Positions 7,821 to 15,583 of a stretch of DNA of 64,000 nt are shown piece after piece. Positions within the stretch are counted from its first letter, which is position 1. Each line of letters opens with the position of its first letter. A program made the translations under genes and the position numbers. Below the pieces are notes generated by a model, which saw only the letters and a list, made by a program, of their open reading frames with translations, was not told the origin of the DNA and did no database searches. The DNA is from Saprospiraceae bacterium (GTDB taxonomy: Bacteria; Bacteroidota; Bacteroidia; Chitinophagales; Saprospiraceae): assembly GCA_015490715.1 (NCBI GenBank), contig WFXH01000098.1, positions 23,782 through 87,781 on the forward strand, given 5' to 3'.

Positions 7821-9629
7821 ATGTATTACATCTTTACCCTCAATCGCTATTTATGGCGCTATCGATGGCGCTTAATTTTGGGTATTCTCTTCGTCGTCCT
7901 GGCCAACTACTTTCGCATTTTACAACCTCAGGAGATTCGTCGGGCGCTGAACGCCGTAGTGGATCTCCTCAAGGCATATGCCGACGCTGCGCCCGCAGAT
8001 CAGACTGTGCTGTACGAAGATTTGACACATAAGCTCCTCTACTTTGCTGGGATGGTGTTGTTATGGGCCGTTTTGATGGGGCTTTTCACCTTTTTAATGC
8101 GTCAGACGCTCATAGTGATGTCTCGCCTTATCGAGGCCGACATGCGGAGGGAGCTCTTTGAACATTATCTCCTCATGGATGCCCCCTTCTTCACAAATTA
8201 TCGCACGGGAGATCTCATGTCGCGTGTCAGTGAAGATATTGCCAAGGTACGCATGTATCTCGGCCCTGGTGTGATGTACCTCATCAACCTGCTCAGTCTC
8301 GCCTCGTGGGTCATCTTTAGCATGTTTTCGGTCAATGCCACCCTGGCCTTTCTCGCTCTTTCGCCCTTGCCGATATTATCCCTGGGTATCTACTACATCA
8401 GCTCGGAGATCCAACTGCGTAGCACACGCATTCAGCGGCAGCTTGCCACTTTGACCAGTCTGGCACAAGAGAGTTTTTCGGGTATACGCGTCATCAAAGT
8501 GTTTGCCCGTGAGCCAGCCTTCCGCGATCGATTTTATAAAGACTCGAAAACGTATTACGAGGTATCGATGGACATGACGCGACTCCGAGCCCTGTTTTTC
8601 CCCATGATCGTGCTATTGATCGGTATCAGCAATATTCTCACCATTTACTGGGGCGGTCGAATGCTCAGCGAGGGGACCATCACGGCAGGCAATTTAGCAG
8701 AATTCGTGATTTACATCAATATGCTGACGTGGCCTTTTACTTCGGTGGGATGGATCGCCTCCGTCATCCAAGAGGCAGCAGCTGCCCAAAAGCGCATTGT
8801 GGAGCTCCTCCGTCAAGAGCCACAGATTCAATCGGGTCCTGTCAGCGATCGCATCATCTTGGGAAATTACGAGTTTCGAGGAGTATCCTTTCGCTATCCC
8901 GATGCGCCAGAAGGAGTATATGCCCTCAGTGATATCCATCTGCGCATTCGTCAAGGCACGCTCTGTGCTATCGTAGGTAAGACGGGTAGTGGAAAGAGCA
9001 CCTTGGCAGAGCTGATGGTACGCATCATGGACCCCACAAGGGGCACCATTTATCTTGAAAATCTCCCCTTACCCAAGTATGACCTCTCCTCGTTGCGACG
9101 ACAAGTGGTCTACGTACCGCAGGACGTCTTTTTGTTTTCCGACACAATAGCCTACAACATTGGTATTGGACAAACCGACCTATCTTTGGATGAAATCGTA
9201 CATGCTGCAAAGCTGGCGCAATTGCACGACGATGTCGTCAAGTTTCCCCAGGGGTATCAAACCATCATTGGCGAACGTGGAGTAACACTGTCGGGAGGAC
9301 AGCGCCAACGCCTTGCCATCGCCAGAGCCATCATTCGCAAACCCAGGGTGTTGATCCTCGACGACGTCTTATCGGCCATCGACAATCACACAGCGCAACA
9401 AATTCTGCAAAATATCCTCCACCACAGCAAGGAGCAGAGTATCACACTCATACTCATCACGCACAATCTCCTGCAAGTACAGCACTTTGATCACCTCATC
9501 GTCATGAGTCGCGGTAGAATCACTGCACAGGGCACGTTTGAAGAGCTGATGGCCGACAAGGAGGGATACTTTTACAGGGCCTATTGCCAACAACAGCTCG
9601 GTTCTACTCATCCAGGTGTTGAAGGATGA
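7821..9629 (+). CDS. ABC exporter, membrane domain fused to ATPase (MdlA-like)
   Basis: A 602-residue half-transporter. Six membrane helices (about residues 15-310) precede a nucleotide-binding domain with Walker A GKTGSGKST near residue 385, signature LSGGQRQ near 490 and Walker B VLILDD near 510-515. The residue after the Walker B Asp, normally the catalytic Glu, is Asp515 (ILDDVLSAID). This substitution is typical of the degenerate partner in heterodimeric exporters such as MdlA/YheI. No second half-transporter lies next to it. The ATG at 7821 fits the family start better than the upstream ATG at 7791. Its last 26 bases overlap the convergent gene. Substrate unknown, probably a drug or lipid. 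Confidence 0.88.
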   Translation: MYYIFTLNRYLWRYRWRLILGILFVVLANYFRILQPQEIRRALNAVVDLLKAYADAAPADQTVLYEDLTHKLLYFAGMVLLWAVLMGLFTFLMRQTLIVMSRLIEADMRRELFEHYLLMDAPFFTNYRTGDLMSRVSEDIAKVRMYLGPGVMYLINLLSLASWVIFSMFSVNATLAFLALSPLPILSLGIYYISSEIQLRSTRIQRQLATLTSLAQESFSGIRVIKVFAREPAFRDRFYKDSKTYYEVSMDMTRLRALFFPMIVLLIGISNILTIYWGGRMLSEGTITAGNLAEFVIYINMLTWPFTSVGWIASVIQEAAAAQKRIVELLRQEPQIQSGPVSDRIILGNYEFRGVSFRYPDAPEGVYALSDIHLRIRQGTLCAIVGKTGSGKSTLAELMVRIMDPTRGTIYLENLPLPKYDLSSLRRQVVYVPQDVFLFSDTIAYNIGIGQTDLSLDEIVHAAKLAQLHDDVVKFPQGYQTIIGERGVTLSGGQRQRLAIARAIIRKPRVLILDDVLSAIDNHTAQQILQNILHHSKEQSITLILITHNLLQVQHFDHLIVMSRGRITAQGTFEELMADKEGYFYRAYCQQQLGSTHPGVEG

Positions 9630-10377
9630 GCTCACTGAGATCGTAGAGCTTGACCTGTGTATCGGCATCTGCCGTGTTTAGCCCATCGGAGAGCATAATC
9701 TTACAATAGGGACAATTGAGGGCCACAATTTTTGCCCCTGTAGCTATGATCTCCTCCGTGCGTTGGCGACTGACGCGCTTGGTCCCGGTCTCTTCCTCTT
9801 TAAACATCTGCGCTCCCCCTGCTCCACAGCACAATCCCCTTTCGCGTGAGCGCTCCATTTCGGTAAGCTCTTCGTACAAAGCACGAACGACTTCGCGAGG
9901 GGCCTCGTACTCGCCATTTCCGCGCCCCAGATAACACGAATCGTGATAGGTGATGCGTTCCTTGCTCTTTGCACCAATGGACAACCTACCCTGTCGGATG
10001 AGTTCGCTTAATAAGGTGCTGTAGTGCACGACCTCATAGGTACCTCCGAGATCGGGATATTCATTCTTCAACACATTGTAGCAATGGGGGCACACGCAGA
10101 GAATGCGTTCTACACCATAGGAGTTGAGCAGTTCGATATTTTGGAGTGCTAGCATCTGAAAGACAAACTCATTGCCCGCTCTTCGCGCCGGGTCTCCCGT
10201 ACATTGTTCCTCATCTCCAAGAATCCCAAAAGTGACACCTGCAATGTTCAACAATTTCACTAACGAGCGGATCATCTTCTGGGCCGACAGGTCATAGGCA
10301 CAAGCACAGCCCACCCAGAGCAAATACTCGGGTTTTTCACCCCTATCGACGAGATCTTTCCAGAGAGGCACTTCCAT
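9604..10377 (-). CDS. HdrB-like CCG-domain (Fe-S) oxidoreductase subunit
   Basis: A 257-residue soluble protein with two Cys-rich CCG-type domains, as in heterodisulfide reductase subunit B, GlpC and LutA. Visible Cys clusters are WVGCACAYD, the lone Cys of EEQCTGDPA, CVCPHCYN, HDSCYLG, LCCGAGGAQMF and NCPYCKIM. These would bind an unusual Fe-S cluster and take part in electron transfer. In other Bacteroidota this protein is normally encoded beside a 4Fe-4S membrane partner; here it stands alone between an ABC exporter and a SWIM protein. Its 3' end overlaps the exporter's 3' end by 26 bases. Physiological partner unknown. Confidence 0.85.
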   Translation of the reverse strand: MEVPLWKDLVDRGEKPEYLLWVGCACAYDLSAQKMIRSLVKLLNIAGVTFGILGDEEQCTGDPARRAGNEFVFQMLALQNIELLNSYGVERILCVCPHCYNVLKNEYPDLGGTYEVVHYSTLLSELIRQGRLSIGAKSKERITYHDSCYLGRGNGEYEAPREVVRALYEELTEMERSRERGLCCGAGGAQMFKEEETGTKRVSRQRTEEIIATGAKIVALNCPYCKIMLSDGLNTADADTQVKLYDLSELILQHLDE

Positions 10378-10400
10378 ATCGACATACAGTTAAATCCTGC

Positions 10401-10408
10401 CAAAGATA
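10401..10408 (-). promoter_or_regulatory. -7 box for the HdrB-like gene
   Basis: The minus strand reads TATCTTTG, an exact match to TAnnTTTG, 23 bases upstream of the ATG at 10377. It is back to back with the promoter of the SWIM gene. Confidence 0.55.
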
Positions 10409-10424
10409 AGTCAATTTCTTTATG

Positions 10425-10432
10425 TAACTTTA
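10425..10432 (+). promoter_or_regulatory. -7-like box for the SWIM gene
   Basis: TAACTTTA matches seven of the eight positions of TAnnTTTG in pattern and lies 30 bases before the ATG at 10463. It would make the TTG codon at 10433 too early to be the start. Confidence 0.35.
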
Positions 10433-10462
10433 TTGTTTGGTTTTGACCAGGACTCCAGAGTC

Positions 10463-11833
10463 ATGTCGTATACCGAAACCATACCGCTCTGGATTATCCA
10501 GGCATCCAGACAATGCCTTTCCGAAGGGGCGCAAATCCGTATTGATTCTGACGGTAAGACGATCCGCTATATCTTTGGCCCTTATGAAGTCGTACAAGTA
10601 ATCCGCGCATCGGTCATCACCTGGCATTGCCCCTGTCCGACCAACGGTCGTTATGCCTGTCACCACATACTCGCTGCTCAACAACTCTACGGTCGCCGCA
10701 TGCGTGCCCCGGTAGACCGTAGAAGGCATCCCTCACCCTCTTTGACGCAAATAGCTTCCGATTGCTTTTCGACTCTAAGCCGAGATGAAATTCTTCGCAT
10801 TGCGCGGGATTACGTCCAGAAGGATGCGGATTTTGCACTCCACATACTCCTTTGCGCCTTGGATCAATTGGTGGAAAAGACCTCCTCTGCTCTTCCAGCA
10901 CAGATCTTCGATGCGATATTACTGCCCTGCTATCGCGGAGCACAGCCATCCCAAAAGCTACTCCATCGCTTTGAGAGAGCAGCCAAGCGATACATAGAAC
11001 TCGCTCAACGGGCCGTCGACCAGTCGAATTTCGTCCAAGCAGCAGAATTGGTACTCAGTCTCTTCGGCCCGCTCCACTATCTCCTCTCCAAACGAAGGTC
11101 CGATAATGTCCAACTCATCAGACAGCTGGATGCCCTTTACCACGTGTTTGAAGATCTCGCTCTCCGCGTAGAGGCAAGGCCGCTTATAAATGCTATGACT
11201 CAGCGCATAGCGGTGCTCCTGGCTAAGAGCTACTATCGCTTTAATCGCTTTCCAGATCCCCTGCTGGTCTTTGCCCTCAACCACGTCGACCCCATACAGC
11301 TCATCGATCTGTATGAAAAAATCGAACATTCTGCCCGATGCACAGCCGATTTATCAAAGGAAAAAGCCGACCCATATCTATTAAGCGTCTTAAACCTACA
11401 GCTCATCGCCCAACGCATTGGCAAACCCTTAGAAGAGGTGTTCCGCACATTTTATACGGATAAAAAACACCTCTTATGGGCGATGGATTGGCTTAAAGAG
11501 GAACAGCACAATCTCATGAAGATATCCATGAGCTATTGGGGAGCAATGCATTTTCGGTCTATTGCGTTGGCGGAAGTGTACCTTCAAGAATTGTATAAAA
11601 TCGAACGCCTAAGTACAAGACACATACAAGAGCTAATCCAACTCATGATCCACCTTCAGTCCACCTCTCTCCTCGGTCATCCGCTCTTTCGCGATAGGAA
11701 AGATATCCTGAAGGAGCTCGAACGCGCAGTACAGTCCCAATCAAACACCTCTACTTCCTTTTTCCACCTCGTCCGCCAGCGAGTGCGACAGCTAAAGGGA
11801 AGCTCCGTCGACAATGGCAAAGAACAACGGTAA
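10463..11833 (+). CDS. SWIM zinc-finger domain protein of unknown function
   Basis: A 456-residue protein. The frame opens with TTG at 10433, but the ATG at 10463 (MSYTETIPLW) is preferred. A SWIM zinc finger is clear near the N-terminus: WHCPCPTNGRYACHH gives C-x-C then C-x-H (Cys56, Cys58, Cys66, His68). SWIM fingers bind DNA or proteins and in bacteria often accompany SNF2 helicases, none of which is present here. The remaining roughly 370 residues are mostly alpha-helical with many Leu and Ala, suggesting helical repeats; I do not recognise a family. It is divergent from the HdrB-like gene. Confidence 0.75.
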   Translation: MSYTETIPLWIIQASRQCLSEGAQIRIDSDGKTIRYIFGPYEVVQVIRASVITWHCPCPTNGRYACHHILAAQQLYGRRMRAPVDRRRHPSPSLTQIASDCFSTLSRDEILRIARDYVQKDADFALHILLCALDQLVEKTSSALPAQIFDAILLPCYRGAQPSQKLLHRFERAAKRYIELAQRAVDQSNFVQAAELVLSLFGPLHYLLSKRRSDNVQLIRQLDALYHVFEDLALRVEARPLINAMTQRIAVLLAKSYYRFNRFPDPLLVFALNHVDPIQLIDLYEKIEHSARCTADLSKEKADPYLLSVLNLQLIAQRIGKPLEEVFRTFYTDKKHLLWAMDWLKEEQHNLMKISMSYWGAMHFRSIALAEVYLQELYKIERLSTRHIQELIQLMIHLQSTSLLGHPLFRDRKDILKELERAVQSQSNTSTSFFHLVRQRVRQLKGSSVDNGKEQR

Positions 11834-11938
11834 TATCTCCTTCGCTACGACTGGATTGCAAACGACCGACATGGCCCTCCCATTAGCAATATTCCGCAAT
11901 ACCTCGCGTTGGAGTAAAAAGCTTTTGTAACAGTCTAT

Positions 11939-11946
11939 AATCTTTG
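11939..11946 (+). promoter_or_regulatory. -7-like box for the M16 peptidase gene
   Basis: AATCTTTG (within TATAATCTTTG) resembles TAnnTTTG and lies 17 bases before the ATG at 11964. No well-placed -33 TTG is seen. Confidence 0.4.
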
Positions 11947-11963
11947 AACAAAACTCCTACACG

Positions 11964-14885
11964 ATGAAGGGACTATTGACGACTTTTCTCTTGTACACAT
12001 TTGTATTTTTTCTCATGGGATGTAGCACCTTCAAGCAGGCCACCGACAAAACTGCGGGCAATCAAGACAAGGTCTTGCAAGCTGAAAGTATCCAACCCCC
12101 ACTATCCCCTGAATACCTTCGGCCACCGGGCGAAGAATTAGAGCCCGGGCCCATTCCTACAGATCCGGAGGTCAAGATCGGCACTCTATCCAATGGAATG
12201 CGCTACTACATCAAGCACAATCCCACGCCAAAGGGATACACTGAATTGCGATTGGTAGTAGCGGCTGGATCGGTCCACGAAACCGATGGACAAAAGGGTC
12301 TGGCGCATTTTGTGGAGCATATGGCTTTTAATGGGACCAAGAGTTTCAGCAAAAACGCCTTGGTGGATTATCTCGAAAAGATGGGCACGCGTTTTGGCCC
12401 CGATCTCAATGCGTTCACATCTTTTGAAGTGACGGCCTATAAGCTCCAGGTCCCCTCCAAGGATGAAGCGCGTCTGGACACGGGATTGCTTATCCTAAAG
12501 GAGTGGGCTGCAGATGTCACCTTCGAAGGGGAGGAAATCGACAAAGAGCGCGGAGTGATCCTCGCCGAATGGCGCACCCGCAAAGGACCAATGGAACGCC
12601 TCTTTCACGAGATTTTCACCAAAATCTACAAGGGATCGCGATATGCAGAGCGCCTCCCCATCGGTGATACTGCCATTATCAAACATGCCCCCTACGATAC
12701 CCTTCGAGCATACTACCGCAAATGGTATCGCCCCGACAATCAAGCCATTATCGTCGTGGGCGACATCAACCCCGACAGCGTAGAGCAAAAGATTCGTACC
12801 CTGTTTAGTCGCATTCCGGCTCCAAAAGATGCACTTCATAAGCCTCAATACACGCTCAGTACCCTCAAGGGCACGCGCATACTCACCTTTAAAGACCCCG
12901 AAATGCCCTATATGGGCTTGCAGTTGTTTTACCAACATCCACACCACAAGCTTCGAGACCGCAGTGATTACGAGGCCCACATCAAGCGCGAGCTGATGAT
13001 TCAGATGCTCAACGCGCGTCTGAGAGAATACATCAACAGCGCGGATCCCCCCTTTATCATGGCTTCGGCCAACTATGGATACGAATTTGGAGGTAAAGAT
13101 GAATTGTCTGTCTTTGCACTTGTGCCCGAAGGGGCAATGGAAAAGGCCGTAAAGACCCTCTTCGAAGAGATGAAACGCATTCGAGAACAGGGCTTTGTAG
13201 CCTCCGAACTGGAAAGAGCTAAAAAGGAAATGCTCCAGCAAGCCCGCCAGGCTGTCAAAGAAAAGGGTAAAACGCATTCGCGCAAACTCGCCAGTAAATT
13301 TATCTCCCACTTCCTCATCGGCAATCCTATACCCAGTCCGGAACAACATCTCGCCATGGTAGAGGGCGTTATCCACAAGATTGCTCTCGATGAGATCAAT
13401 ACCATTGCTCGAGCCCTCATCGTACCCAACCGACGAGCTACTGTCCTCTTTGGTCCCGAAAGCGCTTCAGCCAATATTCCGGATGAAAAGCAAGTGTTCA
13501 ATTGGATCGTACAGGCCGAAACGGCCCCTATCGACGCCTACGTCGACCAGTCGACCGCCAAATCCTTCTTTAATATCCCACTTTCTCCCAAGCCTATCCA
13601 AAGTATTCAACACGACGAAACACTCGGCCTCGATATCGTCCAGCTCCCCAACGGCGTCAAAGTGTTGCTGAAAAAGACCGATTTCAAAAACGATGAGGTG
13701 CTTGTCTACGCCTTTAGCCCCGGTGGTCATGGACAATACAACTATGAAAAATACCTGCAAGCGCGATACGCCGATGATGTAATCAATGCATCGGGCGTGG
13801 GTGATTTCTCAAAAAATGATCTCCAAAAATACCTTGCAGGAAAAGACGTGAGCCTGCGCAGCTTTATCACTACCGAAGAAGAAGGGCTACGAGGTCATGC
13901 ATCACCAAAAGACCTCGAACTACTCTTCCAATGGATCTACCAGCTCTTTACCGCTCCACGAAAAGACACCGCCGCCCTAAAAGGCTTCATCAAAAAGCAA
14001 AAGGGCTTTTTAGCCAACTTGACCAAACATCCCAATGTCTACTTCAACGATCGCACGCAAAGACTACTGTATCAAAACCATCCTCGCCGTAGAATGCCTA
14101 CCCCCGAAGAACTCGACAAACTCCAAATCGACACCCTTATGGAGGCATACCGCGATCGCTTTGGCGACGCATCCGACTTCACCTTCGTCTTTGTCGGCAA
14201 TTTTGACCGCGACACCATCCTACAGTACATACAAAAGTACCTCGCCAACTTGCCATCTACTTCGCGCAAAGAAGCCTTTGGTGACGACGGCGCTCGATTA
14301 CTTCCCAAGGATACCACGGCCACGTGGAAAGAGGGCACGGATCCCAAGGCCCTCGTCCAACTCACCTGGCACGAATCTTTTGATGACAGCGAATCCGAAC
14401 GTGTGAAATTTTACGCCGCCATCAAGGCGCTCAACATCCATCTGCGCCAGATCATGCGTGAAGAGATGGGCGATGTGTATTTCGTCGTCGTGCACGGGCG
14501 CATCCATAAATTGCCCACACCACACTACAGGGTAATGGTCTATTTCAATGCCTTCCCCAATCGCGTCGACACCTTAATACAAGTCGTGCATCGAGAAATC
14601 CAAAAGCTCACCAAAGACGGCATACCCCCCGATCTGTTACAAAAAGTCAAAGCACTCACCCTTGAGGAGCGCAAGAAATCCCTCGAAGAAAACGACTTCT
14701 GGCTGAACAGTTTGGCCTCTTTATTGAAAGACCAGCGAGACCTCAAAGAGATCACGCTCGAGCGCCTCCAATACCATCTCGAGGCGCTCACAGAGCGCGA
14801 CATCCAGGACGCCATCAAAAAGTATATCCTCAACGGTCACCACATCACCGCAATACAGTATCCCGAAACTGCTTCGAAAGAATAA
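11964..14885 (+). CDS. M16-family (insulinase-like) zinc metallopeptidase lipoprotein
   Basis: A 973-residue exported peptidase. The signal sequence ends in a lipobox LMGC (Cys20). The N-terminal M16 domain carries the inverted zinc motif H-x-x-E-H (His115, Glu118, His119, in HFVEHMAFNGTKSF) and the third ligand Glu195 in DKERGVILAEW. A second, catalytically inactive M16-like half covers about residues 540-960, so the whole forms the clam-shell that degrades peptides. Length fits the two-domain, PqqL-like members common in Bacteroidota. It is probably anchored in the periplasm or outer membrane and used for peptide digestion. It appears to be a single-gene transcript. Confidence 0.92.
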   Translation: MKGLLTTFLLYTFVFFLMGCSTFKQATDKTAGNQDKVLQAESIQPPLSPEYLRPPGEELEPGPIPTDPEVKIGTLSNGMRYYIKHNPTPKGYTELRLVVAAGSVHETDGQKGLAHFVEHMAFNGTKSFSKNALVDYLEKMGTRFGPDLNAFTSFEVTAYKLQVPSKDEARLDTGLLILKEWAADVTFEGEEIDKERGVILAEWRTRKGPMERLFHEIFTKIYKGSRYAERLPIGDTAIIKHAPYDTLRAYYRKWYRPDNQAIIVVGDINPDSVEQKIRTLFSRIPAPKDALHKPQYTLSTLKGTRILTFKDPEMPYMGLQLFYQHPHHKLRDRSDYEAHIKRELMIQMLNARLREYINSADPPFIMASANYGYEFGGKDELSVFALVPEGAMEKAVKTLFEEMKRIREQGFVASELERAKKEMLQQARQAVKEKGKTHSRKLASKFISHFLIGNPIPSPEQHLAMVEGVIHKIALDEINTIARALIVPNRRATVLFGPESASANIPDEKQVFNWIVQAETAPIDAYVDQSTAKSFFNIPLSPKPIQSIQHDETLGLDIVQLPNGVKVLLKKTDFKNDEVLVYAFSPGGHGQYNYEKYLQARYADDVINASGVGDFSKNDLQKYLAGKDVSLRSFITTEEEGLRGHASPKDLELLFQWIYQLFTAPRKDTAALKGFIKKQKGFLANLTKHPNVYFNDRTQRLLYQNHPRRRMPTPEELDKLQIDTLMEAYRDRFGDASDFTFVFVGNFDRDTILQYIQKYLANLPSTSRKEAFGDDGARLLPKDTTATWKEGTDPKALVQLTWHESFDDSESERVKFYAAIKALNIHLRQIMREEMGDVYFVVVHGRIHKLPTPHYRVMVYFNAFPNRVDTLIQVVHREIQKLTKDGIPPDLLQKVKALTLEERKKSLEENDFWLNSLASLLKDQRDLKEITLERLQYHLEALTERDIQDAIKKYILNGHHITAIQYPETASKE

Positions 14886-14982
14886 ACCACCACTCTCCAG
14901 CTGGGAATTGATTCGCAAAAAAATGCGGCGAGGGGATGCATGAGCACCCCCTTGTGTATTCTCCAAGATAAATTTAGCAGAG

Positions 14983-15570
14983 TTATTTCACGGGCACTTT
15001 TTTGGGAATTTCCGCGACGATAACCCCGCGGAAGTCTCCGAGCTCGAAGTTTACAGCTCGGTCTTGTGGATACTTTTCTTTCAGAACTTGTCGGACGGCT
15101 GGATGAATGTTGTCGACAGGACCGTGACATTTTAGACACAACGACATGATATACAATGGCTTGTACACTCTGTATTCCGCAAGATTGGGATCGTCGTAAA
15201 AATACAGATCATGCGTTTGAGAGCGCTGAAGCTCTTGCATGACTTGGATATCGATGTCGTCGGGGGTATTTTTCGGGTTGCGGACGCGCAGTGCAGTGCG
15301 GCGCACGCGGATGGTATCGCCAAGCGAAGCATTAATGCTATCGGTTAAGGGGAGCGCGTGGATGTTGCAGTATTGAATGGCTCCCACACCGGTAGTGTCA
15401 TTGGCCAGAGCCTGACTTACTTCCTGCAGCAGAGTGGACCCCAGCGCCATGATGGCTTTTTTCCCCATGTCCTTAGCTTGTTCCGGAGGGATGGTCTTGT
15501 ACTTGTCGTTACTGCAGGCAAAAAGCATTCCTACGGCCAACCAGAGGATCATGCCCTGTCGTGTTTTCAT
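14983..15570 (-). CDS. DUF3365 (Tll0287-like) haem-binding lipoprotein
   Basis: About 195 residues. The frame is open further upstream, but the ATG at 15568-15570 (MKTRQGMILWLAVGMLFAC) gives a clean signal peptide with lipobox LFAC (Cys19); an ATG at 15576 is also possible. The C-terminal half carries a single c-type haem motif CLKCH (about residues 145-149). The pattern YKPLYIM-x-CLKCHG followed by a conserved tail matches DUF3365, proposed to be a haem sensor or electron carrier. Haem attachment would depend on the Ccs system encoded at 2-5 kb. It starts 13 bases after the oligopeptidase stop, so the two are probably co-transcribed. Confidence 0.82.
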   Translation of the reverse strand: MKTRQGMILWLAVGMLFACSNDKYKTIPPEQAKDMGKKAIMALGSTLLQEVSQALANDTTGVGAIQYCNIHALPLTDSINASLGDTIRVRRTALRVRNPKNTPDDIDIQVMQELQRSQTHDLYFYDDPNLAEYRVYKPLYIMSLCLKCHGPVDNIHPAVRQVLKEKYPQDRAVNFELGDFRGVIVAEIPKKVPVK

Positions 15571-15583
15571 ATGCATCGCGATT

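Noticed and set aside
12495..13376. Minus-strand open frame of 293 codons opposite the M16 peptidase
   Set aside because: It lies fully inside a well-supported gene on the other strand, and its translation shows no family motif. The biased third positions of the real gene create such shadow frames.
14886..14982. Possible hairpins between the M16 gene and the DUF3365 gene (GGGG(A)TGC with GCACCCC, and CGCA with TGCG around an A-run)
   Set aside because: The stems are short or carry a bulge and have no T-tract directly after them, so a terminator is not well supported.
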